The notes under the pieces: model-generated
The model's database searches: none
Told to the model about the DNA's origin: nothing
The model's input: only the letters and a program-made list of their open reading frames with translations
Assembly (NCBI GenBank): GCA_903915535.1
Contig: CAIWTJ010000179.1
Coordinates: 1 to 39,592, forward strand
DNA: 39,592 nucleotides
Origin: Enhydrobacter aerosaccus
GTDB taxonomy: Bacteria; Pseudomonadota; Alphaproteobacteria; Reyranellales; Reyranellaceae
Reading direction: 5' to 3'
Program-made: the position numbers and the translations under genes
Part shown: positions 18,084-26,657 of the stretch, one piece after another
Layout: each line of letters starts with the position of its first letter
How positions within the stretch are numbered: the first letter of the stretch is position 1

Positions 18084-18646
18084 GGCGTCTGCTTGATCGC
18101 CGACCCGCGCCACGTGCGGGCGCGGGTACCCTCGGCGTCGAACACCCAAACGATCATGTCGGCCCCGGCCGGCGTGAAGCGCATGTTGAAATGGCGGCGC
18201 CAGAAGCTGCCGTCGGCATAATTGAACAAGGCTTCGGTGCCGAGCGAATCCGGGCGCACGGTCAGCGTGGCCGATCGCGGTGCGGGCCTGGCATCGACGT
18301 CGACGAGCTGCGCCAACCCGCTCGACGGCGGGCCGAAGCGCAGGGTCTCGCCGGCCGTCGCTGTCTGCATCGGTCCACTGTCGATGCGCAGCCACACGAT
18401 AGCGCCGCCATCCTGGAGCCCGACCCGGAACGCGGCACCGAACGGCGCACGATCGTCGAGGTCGACATGGGGATTGGCGGGCGGCGGATAGATGTCCTCG
18501 AGCGGCATCGAGCCGTAGAAGGCGAGCGCGCCGTTGTAGGTGCCGAGCCATTCCTGCCAGACGCCGGACTGCGCCCAGGCGGGCCGCACGACGAAGGGCG
18601 CCGCCGCGAGGAAGGCGCGGCGCCTAACGCGCGGCGCTCCGCTCAT
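18080..18646 (-). CDS. Exported hypothetical protein with twin-arginine-like signal
   Basis: The product has 188 residues. The N-terminus, RVRRRAFLAAAPFVVRPAWAQ, resembles a Tat or Sec signal with AWA before the cleavage site. The mature part is rich in beta-type sequence (GTLxF-like blocks, DGSFWRRHFNMRFTPAGADMI) with no recognised catalytic motif. The gene starts inside the 3' end of the phytanoyl-CoA dioxygenase gene, overlapping by 23 nt, so the two are probably translated from one message. Its stop overlaps that of the convergent citrate synthase gene. I do not recognise the family. Confidence 0.75.
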   Translation of the reverse strand: MSGAPRVRRRAFLAAAPFVVRPAWAQSGVWQEWLGTYNGALAFYGSMPLEDIYPPPANPHVDLDDRAPFGAAFRVGLQDGGAIVWLRIDSGPMQTATAGETLRFGPPSSGLAQLVDVDARPAPRSATLTVRPDSLGTEALFNYADGSFWRRHFNMRFTPAGADMIVWVFDAEGTRARTWRGSAIKQTP

Positions 18647-19511
18647 CGTAGGTCTCGAAGTAGCGTCGGCCGGCGCTGCGCTGGTTCTCGTAGATCGAGC
18701 CCTGGTGATCGGCGGGCGGCAGCGGCATGCGCACGGGCGCGGAGACGATGCGCGGTTCGACCCCGGGCGTGCCCAGCACCATGCGATCGTTGAAATCGTC
18801 GAAGTTCGCCACGCCCATCAGCGGCCAGGCGTCGGCGGCGGTGTATTCGTGGAGCAACAGGCGGCGCTGGCGATTGGACCGGTTCAGAGCCGACCCATGC
18901 ACCAGCCGCGCGTGATGGATGGTCATCGAGCCCGCAGGCCCCATCAACGGCACGGCCTTCGAGAGATCGATGTCGCAGGCCTCGGGGTTGAGCGCGCCAT
19001 AGAAGCGGCCGTTTGCATGATGATCCCAGGTCGGGCCGTGGTGCGATCCCGGCACGACCATCAACGGGCCGTTGTCCATGTCGCAATCGTCGAGGTAGAT
19101 GCCGGTGGCCAGCACGTCGTCGTTGGTGTGCGGATAGAAGGCCCAGTCCTGGTGCCACTCCACGGGCGAGCCATAGCCCGCCGACTTCATGTTGAGCTTG
19201 CCACCGTAGAGCCGGATGTTCGGCCCCAGCAGGCCGCTCAGCAGCGATGTAATCTTTGGCTCGCGCGTGAGCGCACGGAAGAACGCGTAGCGCTTGAAGA
19301 TCGCGGGCTTCAGCCGGCGCACGCGGGGCAGGGCGGCGCTGTGGCTGGGCTCGAGGTCGTAGAGGTCGTCGTTGGCTGCGACGCCGCGCGCCTCCGACAC
19401 GATGCGGTCGGTGAGCGCGCGCAGCTCGGCAAGCTGCTCGCCCTCGATCAGGCGCGGGATGACCAGGTAGCCGTCGCGCCGGTAGGTCTCGATCTGCTGG
19501 GCGGTAAGCAT
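18624..19511 (-). CDS. Phytanoyl-CoA dioxygenase (PhyH) family protein
   Basis: The product has 295 residues from the ATG at 19511 (MLTAQQIETYRRDGYLVIPR), the usual PhyH opening. The Fe(II) site reads WHQDW, giving His120 and Asp122, with the distal His205 in LVHGSALNRS, and arginines shortly after suited to bind 2-oxoglutarate. PhyH proteins hydroxylate small molecules such as fatty acyl-CoAs, ectoine or chlorinated amino acids. The substrate here is unknown. A GTG 15 nt upstream is a possible alternative start. It overlaps the downstream hypothetical gene by 23 nt and diverges from a second oxygenase gene 44 bp away. Confidence 0.9.
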   Translation of the reverse strand: MLTAQQIETYRRDGYLVIPRLIEGEQLAELRALTDRIVSEARGVAANDDLYDLEPSHSAALPRVRRLKPAIFKRYAFFRALTREPKITSLLSGLLGPNIRLYGGKLNMKSAGYGSPVEWHQDWAFYPHTNDDVLATGIYLDDCDMDNGPLMVVPGSHHGPTWDHHANGRFYGALNPEACDIDLSKAVPLMGPAGSMTIHHARLVHGSALNRSNRQRRLLLHEYTAADAWPLMGVANFDDFNDRMVLGTPGVEPRIVSAPVRMPLPPADHQGSIYENQRSAGRRYFETYDERSAAR

Positions 19512-19555
19512 GCGAAACCATAGCACGAGCGGCCGGCTTGGCGGATACTGGTTCG

Positions 19556-20173
19556 ATGGCGACCCGTGCCCTGTTCCCGACCCTGATCTACCGGCAGTCC
19601 CTCGGCGGGGCCGGCTGGCCGCGCTTCAATCGCGATCTTCTGGACGAATGCCAGGCGCTGGCGGCTTCCGACGCGGCGGGACGGCGCTGGTCGGCGCGCA
19701 ACTATCTGGGCGGCTACACCTCCTATGGCTCGCTCGACAAGATGCATCTCGTGTCGCCGCGCTTCGAAGGACTGAAGCGCCGCCTCGACCGCCACGTGAA
19801 GGCGTTTGTCCGCGAGCTGCACTACGATCTCGCGGGCCGCGCGCTCGGCATGACCGACTGCTGGGCCAACGTGATGCCGGCCGGTGTCGCGCATTCGCTG
19901 CACCTGCATCCGACGTCGTTCATCAGCGGCACTTATTATGTCGCGGTGCCCAAGGGAGCGGGCGCGCTGAAATTCGAGGATCCGCGCCTGTCGCGGCAGA
20001 TGGCGGCGCCGCCCCGCCGCAGCGATGCACCGACGGCCTTTCGCGCCCATGTGGGCGTTGCGGCGAAAGCCGGCGACGTCGTGTTGTTCGAAAGCTGGTT
20101 GCGCCACGAGGTCCCGCCGGGCCGGTACACAGGCGAACGCATCTCCATTAGCTTCAACTACGGGTGGTCGTGA
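19556..20173 (+). CDS. Putative Fe(II)/2-oxoglutarate oxygenase, TIGR02466-like
   Basis: The product has 205 residues from the ATG at 19556, opening MATRALFPTLIYRQSL. The core HLHPTSFISGTYYVAVP, then GALKFEDPR, and C-terminal GERISISFNYGWS match the TIGR02466/2OG-FeII_Oxy_5 group often found in cyanophage and bacteria. Likely metal ligands are among His114, 116 and 118, with His184 (WLRHEVPPG) distal. No substrate is established for the group. An in-frame TTG 18 nt upstream is possible but less likely. Its TGA stop overlaps the next start by one base (TGATG), so the following gene is probably coupled to it. Confidence 0.82.
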   Translation: MATRALFPTLIYRQSLGGAGWPRFNRDLLDECQALAASDAAGRRWSARNYLGGYTSYGSLDKMHLVSPRFEGLKRRLDRHVKAFVRELHYDLAGRALGMTDCWANVMPAGVAHSLHLHPTSFISGTYYVAVPKGAGALKFEDPRLSRQMAAPPRRSDAPTAFRAHVGVAAKAGDVVLFESWLRHEVPPGRYTGERISISFNYGWS

Positions 20174-20574
20174 TGAGAGCCAGGCTGCTGGCTTTCTGTC
20201 TCGCCACCGGCGCCACGCCTGCGCTCGCCGACTGCCCCCTCGACCTCGGGCGCGGCACAGGTATCGTTTTCTTCTCCGAGCACTTCATCATCGCGCTCCG
20301 TCCCGATCCGCTGCGCCTGGAGGTCGGCGCGGCCGCCGCCCTGATCCTGAACGTGTGCACCAAGGGCGGGGAGCCGGCCGAGCTCATCAGCATCGATGCC
20401 CAGCTCGATGAGAAGCATGTGATCGCCGAGGTGCCCAACATCGTCGCGGGCGGCAGCGGCCGCTATCGTGCCGAAGGACTGACGCTGACGGCGCCCGGCT
20501 CGTGGGAGATCGGCTTCAATGTGCGCCATGGCAAGGACGTCGAGCGGCTGACGCACGACCTGATCGTCAACTAG
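20173..20574 (+). CDS. Exported hypothetical protein, YtkA-like beta domain
   Basis: The product has 133 residues, with a signal peptide (MRARLLAFCLATGATPALA) and a beta-sandwich-like mature domain ending GSWEIGFNVRHGKDVERLTHDLIVN. The block TAPGSWEI resembles the end of YtkA-like or FixH-like periplasmic domains that handle cupredoxin or metal-related tasks, but no metal-binding residues are clear. The mature protein has two Cys (ADCPLD and LNVCTKG) that could form a disulphide. The ATG overlaps the oxygenase stop by one base. It converges on ruvX with 15 bp between stops. Family assignment is tentative. Confidence 0.72.
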   Translation: MRARLLAFCLATGATPALADCPLDLGRGTGIVFFSEHFIIALRPDPLRLEVGAAAALILNVCTKGGEPAELISIDAQLDEKHVIAEVPNIVAGGSGRYRAEGLTLTAPGSWEIGFNVRHGKDVERLTHDLIVN

Positions 20575-20589
20575 CTCACTTCGGGCTTG

Positions 20590-21066
20590 TTACTTCAATC
20601 TGGCGAGCGCGCTTTCGAGAATCCACGCGGCCGCGGCGGCGTCGACGCGTTCTGCACGTTTGGCGCGGCTCATGTCGTAATCGTCGATCATGCCGCGTGT
20701 CACGGCGGCGGTGCTCATCCGCTCGTCCTGGAACACGATCGGCAGCGCGCCCAGCGCCGCCGGCCCATGCAGGGCGATGTTGGCCGCGAACTGGCGCACC
20801 GACTGGCAGCGCGGACCTTCGGTGCCGTCCATGTTGAGCGGCAGGCCGATTGCCAGCGCCCGGGCCTCGTGCTTTTTGGCCAGCTCGCCCAGGACGCCGA
20901 GATCGACGGCGAGTTTGGTGCGTTTCACTGTCATAAGGGGCGTCGCCAGCATGCGCGTCATGTCGGAGGTGGCGACGCCGATCGTCTTCGACCCGACGTC
21001 GAGCGCCATGAGCCGTCCTTCGCGCACGAGAAGGGCTTTCAGCTCGGGAAAGTCGACGATCGCCAT
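20590..21066 (-). CDS. ruvX: RuvX/YqgF putative Holliday junction resolvase
   Basis: The product has 158 residues with the RNase H-like YqgF fold. The first catalytic acid is Asp23 in LMALDVGSKTIGVATSD. The GLPLNMDGTEG block and FQDERMSTAAV block are family signatures, and VDAAAAAWILE carries the C-terminal Asp. The family is essential in many bacteria and acts in 16S rRNA 5' maturation and possibly in recombination. It diverges from the antiporter gene across 46 bp. In many alphaproteobacteria ruvX lies close to both gatC and pyrB. Here one antiporter gene separates it from gatC, and about 5.5 kb separates it from pyrB. Confidence 0.94.
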   Translation of the reverse strand: MAIVDFPELKALLVREGRLMALDVGSKTIGVATSDMTRMLATPLMTVKRTKLAVDLGVLGELAKKHEARALAIGLPLNMDGTEGPRCQSVRQFAANIALHGPAALGALPIVFQDERMSTAAVTRGMIDDYDMSRAKRAERVDAAAAAWILESALARLK

Positions 21067-21112
21067 GGGGCGCGGTTATAGACAGCAACGGCAGGCGAGG
21101 TAAATTCATTCC

Positions 21113-23461
21113 GTGAGTAATTTCGTCTACGCGCTCCTCGCGATCGCCATGGTGCTGACGCTGGTCAGCCTGCTGGTACCGCTCGCCGAGCGCCTGCGGC
21201 TGCCGCACACCGTGCTTCTGGCGATCGCGGGCCTCGGTCTGGGCTTTGCCGGCGTCTGGGCGATGGCGGATGCCGGCGGCATGACCCACGATGTCTTCGA
21301 GGGCCTGATCCGGCTCGAGCGGCGAACCGAGCTTTTCCTGCCGATGTTCCTGCCGCCGCTGCTGTTCAACGCCGGCCTCACGATCGACGTGCGCCGCCTG
21401 CTCGACGAGATTTTCGCCGTGCTGTTGCTGGCCATCGTGGCGGTGCTCGTCTGCATCGGCGTCGTGGCCGTGGTGGTCCACCAGGTGACCGGCGTCGACC
21501 TCGTGGTCTGCCTGCTGCTGGGCGCCATCGTGTCGACGACCGACCCGGCCGCCGTGATCGGCATCTTCCGCGACGTGGGCGCGCCCAAGCGGCTTTCGAT
21601 CCTGGCCGAGGGCGAGTCGCTGTTCAACGACGCCGTCGCGATCTCGACCTTCGCGCTCGTGATGGACATCCTCGTGACGCGCGCTGCGCCCGGCATGGCG
21701 GGGCACCTGCACACCGACCTGATGACGCCGGTCATCCATTTCCTGCGCGAGTTCGTGTTCGGCATCGCCTTCGGGTTCGTGCTGGCGCGGGCGGCGATGC
21801 TGATCCTGCCGCGGCTGAACGATTCGGAGCCGGCGATCGCGTCGGTGACCGTTAGCCTCGCCTATCTCAGCTACGTCGTCGCCGATCATTACCTGGGCAT
21901 CTCGGGCGTCGTGTCGGTGGTCATGGCGGCCCTTACGGTCGCGGCCTACGGGCCCACGCACCTGCACCCCAAGCAATGGACGGCGCTGCGCCAGGTGTGG
22001 ACGCAGCTCGAGTTCTGGAGCAACTGCCTGATCTTCATTCTGGCGTCGATGCTGGCGGCCAGCGTGCTGCCGCAGATCTCGTGGCTCTACGTCTGGGGCG
22101 TGGTCGCGGTGGCGGGGGCCGCCATCGTCGCGCGCCTGCTGGTGGTGTTCGGGATGCTGCCGGTGCTCGAGGCGACGCGCCTCGTGCAGCCGGTCGACAA
22201 TCGCTACAAGGCGATCCTGGTGTGGGGCGGCCTGCGCGGCGCCGTCACCATCGTGCTGGCCATGGTTGTCCTCAGCGACGATCGCCTGCCGGGCGAGATT
22301 CGCCAGTTCGCGGCCGTCATCGCAACGCTGTTCGTGATGGTCACGCTGTTCGTGAACGCAACGACCCTCGGCCTCGTCATGCGTCTGCTGAGGCTCGACC
22401 AGCTGACGAGGGTCGAGCTGGCGCTGCGCGACCGGGTGCTGGCCTTGTCGCGCGTCAATGTCGCCCGCCAGCTGCAGGACATCATGCGCACGCACAACGA
22501 GCGCAGCGGCGGCCTCGACATCGATCCCGTGTCCGCGGGCGAGCCCGAGGTCGAGGCAGCGCCGGCCGATCTCGCGCTCGAGTTCGGCGAGCGACTCACC
22601 GTTGGCTTGCTGACGCTCTCGTCCCAGGAAAAGGAACTCTACTTCGCGCTGTTCGAACAGCAGACCCTCTCGCGACGGATGGTGGCGGTGCTGACGGCGC
22701 GCGCCGACCGGCTGATCGACGCGGTGCGAGATCGCGGCGTGATCGGCTACGAGCAGACCGCGCACGGCTTCGCGCTGCCGAGCGCGGGCTTCCGCATGGC
22801 GCTGTGGCTGCATCGCACCTTCGGTTACGAACGCGCGTTGACGCAGCAGCTCGCCGACCGCGCGCTCAAGGCGCTCTCGCTCCAGTATCCGGGGTATGCG
22901 GAGTCGGTGAAGCAGCGCGAGCTCGAGCGCGCGGCGATCCGCTTCGAATCGCTCGAATACACGCGCCGGCTCGAGGAATCGATCATCAGCCGCGAGGTCT
23001 ACACCGACCTGCGCGATGAGCTCAGCAAGCGCCGCAGCGAAGTCATCAAGCGCCCGCCGCTCGATCTGGGCCTCGAACTCGCCAGCATGATCGGTCGCGT
23101 GTCGCTCTTCGCGTCCCTCGACAAGGAGGCCGTGCGCGAGCTCGGCCGGAAGCTGCGGGCCCTGGTGGCGCTGCCGGACGAGAAGATCATTGCCGTGGGC
23201 GGTCCGCCCGACGCCATGTACTTCATCGCCGCGGGCGAGGTCACCGTGCACGTGGGCGGCAACCGGGTGGTGCTGAAGGAAGGTGATTTCTTCGGCGAGA
23301 CGGGTCTGCTCGATTCGCGGCCGCGCAACGCCGACGTCGTGTCCAACGGCTACTGCCACCTGCTGGTCCTGCGCCGCAAGGATTTCGACGAGTTGCTCGC
23401 CCGGCGTCCGGCGGTGCGGGCGGAAATCCAGGCCGTGGCCGCCCGGCGCGTTGCCCCCTAG
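21113..23461 (+). CDS. CPA1-type sodium/proton antiporter with cyclic-nucleotide-binding-like domain
   Basis: The product has 782 residues. The N-terminal half (about 1-420) has 12-13 membrane segments with CPA1 landmarks: FLPPLLFNAGLTIDVR, STTDPAAVIGIF (transport Asp), EGESLFNDAVAIS and WGGLRGAVTIVLAM. A long cytoplasmic region follows. A CAP_ED domain closes the protein at about 650-775 (YFIAAGEVTVHVGG, EGDFFGETGLLDSRPRNADV). Such domains bind cyclic nucleotides in some proteins; binding here is not shown. The start is a GTG with a GAGG about 9 nt upstream. Expected role is cytoplasmic pH and sodium homeostasis, perhaps gated by a second messenger. Confidence 0.9.
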   Translation: MSNFVYALLAIAMVLTLVSLLVPLAERLRLPHTVLLAIAGLGLGFAGVWAMADAGGMTHDVFEGLIRLERRTELFLPMFLPPLLFNAGLTIDVRRLLDEIFAVLLLAIVAVLVCIGVVAVVVHQVTGVDLVVCLLLGAIVSTTDPAAVIGIFRDVGAPKRLSILAEGESLFNDAVAISTFALVMDILVTRAAPGMAGHLHTDLMTPVIHFLREFVFGIAFGFVLARAAMLILPRLNDSEPAIASVTVSLAYLSYVVADHYLGISGVVSVVMAALTVAAYGPTHLHPKQWTALRQVWTQLEFWSNCLIFILASMLAASVLPQISWLYVWGVVAVAGAAIVARLLVVFGMLPVLEATRLVQPVDNRYKAILVWGGLRGAVTIVLAMVVLSDDRLPGEIRQFAAVIATLFVMVTLFVNATTLGLVMRLLRLDQLTRVELALRDRVLALSRVNVARQLQDIMRTHNERSGGLDIDPVSAGEPEVEAAPADLALEFGERLTVGLLTLSSQEKELYFALFEQQTLSRRMVAVLTARADRLIDAVRDRGVIGYEQTAHGFALPSAGFRMALWLHRTFGYERALTQQLADRALKALSLQYPGYAESVKQRELERAAIRFESLEYTRRLEESIISREVYTDLRDELSKRRSEVIKRPPLDLGLELASMIGRVSLFASLDKEAVRELGRKLRALVALPDEKIIAVGGPPDAMYFIAAGEVTVHVGGNRVVLKEGDFFGETGLLDSRPRNADVVSNGYCHLLVLRRKDFDELLARRPAVRAEIQAVAARRVAP

Positions 23462-23512
23462 GGTCAAACCGGCTACTAACCCCGCCCACAAAGGGTTTTC
23501 TGGAGTTATCGG

Positions 23513-23830
23513 ATGTCGCTCGACAAGGACATGGTGGCGCGCATCGCGCGGCTTGCCCGTCTGAAGGTGCCGGAGGAAGAACTTGCCCCGCTGGCGGGCG
23601 AGCTCTCGGGTATTTTTGCCTGGATCGAGCAACTGAACGAAGTCGACACGAAGAATGTCGAACCTTTGTCGAGCATCTCCGAAGTGACCCTGCCGATGCG
23701 GGCCGACAAGGTGACCGACGGCGGCGTGGCCGAGAAGGTGCTGGCCAACGCGCCGGGCGGAGCCGTCTACATAGATCCCATGGACAAGAACGCGGGCGGC
23801 TTCTTCACCGTCCCCAAGGTCGTGGAGTAG
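23513..23830 (+). CDS. gatC: Glutamyl-tRNA(Gln)/aspartyl-tRNA(Asn) amidotransferase subunit C
   Basis: The product has 105 residues, beginning MSLDKDMVARIARLARLKV, and contains IEQLNEVDTKNVEPL and the C-terminal FFTVPKVVE, all GatC signatures. GatC is the small linker that wraps GatA and GatB in the GatCAB complex, which makes Gln-tRNA(Gln) and/or Asn-tRNA(Asn) from mischarged precursors. A GGAG ribosome-binding site precedes the ATG by 8 nt. Three bases separate it from gatA, so the two are cotranscribed. Confidence 0.95.
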   Translation: MSLDKDMVARIARLARLKVPEEELAPLAGELSGIFAWIEQLNEVDTKNVEPLSSISEVTLPMRADKVTDGGVAEKVLANAPGGAVYIDPMDKNAGGFFTVPKVVE

Positions 23831-23833
23831 GCG

Positions 23834-25306
<1,473 letters not shown>

Positions 25307-25312
25307 TTTTTT

Positions 25313-25376
25313 TTCCGGACCGCGAGCCTCTGGCGCGCTCATGGGTCGGGGCGAGCCAGAGGCTCGCGGTCCGGAA
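25313..25376. repeat. Perfect palindrome with 22-bp arms, probable dispersed intergenic element
   Basis: The left arm (25313-25334, beginning TTCCGGACCGCGAGCCTC) and right arm (25355-25376) are exact reverse complements, with a 20-nt loop. Arms this long and GC-rich form a very stable stem in RNA or a cruciform in DNA. The T-run lies before the hairpin on the plus strand and no T-run follows it on either strand, so it is not a classic intrinsic terminator. The structure resembles REP-like dispersed intergenic palindromes. Only one copy is in this window. Confidence 0.75.
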
Positions 25377-25382
25377 GCAGAG

Positions 25383-25403
25383 TTTCCATTAAAGAAATGG
25401 AAA
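25383..25403. repeat. AT-rich hairpin with 8-bp arms
   Basis: TTTCCATT (25383-25390) and AATGGAAA (25396-25403) are exact reverse complements around a 5-nt loop. It lies 6 bp after the large palindrome. Together the two could end transcription from gatCA, although there is no long U-tract behind either. Function is not established. Confidence 0.4.
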
Positions 25404-25578
25404 TTTAAGGGGACTAGTTCCGCTTCTTGTACCATTCTCGATCCGGCCCGCCGCCCGTGAGGGCTTGTCCGGCGTCTCCAACGGCCCCCGCGCTTTTGGC
25501 GGGTCCGGGTCCCCGCAAGGATAGATTGCATATTTCGCAATATTTGTCCAGTGAACTTTGGGTGCGGAGAATGAGCCG

Positions 25579-26649
25579 ATGGCCAAGCGCATCGTAATCT
25601 GCGGCGGCGGCGCCATCGGCACCGCAATCGCTTACTTCCTCAGCCGACGCGGTGCGCGGCCAATCGTCGTCGAGCGCAATGCTGTGGGCGGCGCGGCCTC
25701 CGGCAAGTCCGGGGGCTTCCTCGCGTACGATTGGTGTCGCGGCCAGGCTGTCGACAAGCTGGCGCGGCGGAGCTTTCAACTCCATGCCGAACTGGCTGAC
25801 GAACTCGACAATCCGTGGGGCTATCGCCGGCTCGACACCTTCGCCGGCTATGCGTCGGAAGGCGTGGAGGTGAACGCGCCGCCCGGACGCACGTGGTTGT
25901 CGCAGGCCGTCACGTTGACCGGGCAGATCGGAACGCCCGACACGACGGCGCTCGTCGAGCCGCATGCCTTCACCACCGGGCTGATGCGCGCGGCGGAGGC
26001 CAAGGGCGCAGAACTGAAGCAGGGCACAGTCTCCGGCATCGTGCGCGATGCCAACGGCGCCGCCGGCGGCGTGGAACTGGACACGGGAGAGATCATAAGC
26101 GGCGATGCCGTCGTCATCGCCATGGGGCCCTGGTCGACCCTTGCATCGCCGTGGCTGCAGCTGCCGCCGGTCTACGGCCTCAAGGGGCACAGCCTGATCT
26201 TTCGCACCGGCGACGCGATCCCTGCCGAAGCGCTCTTCCTCGAATACCAGGAAGAAAGCGGAGAGGTGCTGACTCCGGAAGTCTTTGCGCGCGCCGACGG
26301 AACGGTCTGGGCCTGCGCCGTCTCCAGCACCTCGCCGCTCCCGATCGATCCGGCACAGGTGGCCGCAGACGAAGGGGCGCACGAACGTCTCGAAAGACTG
26401 TGCCGCAGCCTCTCGCCGGCGATTGCCGAGGCCCCCATCGTGGCACGGCAGGCCTGCTTTCGGCCGGTCACCGAAGACGGCGTGCCGATGATCGGGCAGG
26501 TACCGGGCGTCGAGCGCGCCTACGTTGCTACCGGTCACAGCGTCTGGGGCATGCTCAACGCGCCGGCAACGGGCGAGGCGATGGCCGAGCTGATTCTCGA
26601 CGGTGCCCCGCGGCACGTCGATCTGGCGCGCTTCTCGCCCCGGCGGTAG
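25579..26649 (+). CDS. FAD-dependent oxidoreductase, D-amino-acid/glycine oxidase (DAO) superfamily
   Basis: The product has 356 residues. The N-terminal dinucleotide motif is VICGGGAIGTAIAYFLSRRG with VVER closing the first beta-alpha-beta unit. ASGKSGGFLA then follows, and a C-terminal ATGHSVWGMLNAPATGEAMAEL contacts FAD, as in the DAO superfamily (glycine, sarcosine and D-amino-acid oxidases or dehydrogenases). The exact amine substrate is unknown. A GGAG lies about 9 nt before the ATG at 25579, which supports it over a TTG 21 nt upstream. Eight bases separate its stop from the EF-G-like gene, and a D-aminoacylase-type gene follows, which suggests a link to D-amino acid use. Confidence 0.88.
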   Translation: MAKRIVICGGGAIGTAIAYFLSRRGARPIVVERNAVGGAASGKSGGFLAYDWCRGQAVDKLARRSFQLHAELADELDNPWGYRRLDTFAGYASEGVEVNAPPGRTWLSQAVTLTGQIGTPDTTALVEPHAFTTGLMRAAEAKGAELKQGTVSGIVRDANGAAGGVELDTGEIISGDAVVIAMGPWSTLASPWLQLPPVYGLKGHSLIFRTGDAIPAEALFLEYQEESGEVLTPEVFARADGTVWACAVSSTSPLPIDPAQVAADEGAHERLERLCRSLSPAIAEAPIVARQACFRPVTEDGVPMIGQVPGVERAYVATGHSVWGMLNAPATGEAMAELILDGAPRHVDLARFSPRR

Positions 26650-26657
26650 CGTCCCTC

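Larger units (their letters stand above)
25307..25578. other. Longest intergenic region, palindrome-rich
   Basis: This 272-bp gap separates gatA from the FAD oxidoreductase. It holds a T8 run (25307-25314), a large palindrome (25313-25376), a second hairpin (25383-25403), a GC-rich stretch, then an AT-rich patch with ATTGC (25525-25529) opposed to GCAAT (25537-25541) ahead of the next gene. I see no coding frame with plausible composition and no tRNA. The AT-rich patch is the best place for a promoter of the downstream genes, but no convincing -35/-10 pair is visible. Confidence 0.6.

Noticed and set aside
25307..25376. T8 run plus large hairpin as an intrinsic terminator for gatA
   Set aside because: The T-run lies before the stem on the plus strand, and on the minus strand the stem would be followed by A residues. 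Neither orientation gives stem then U-tract.
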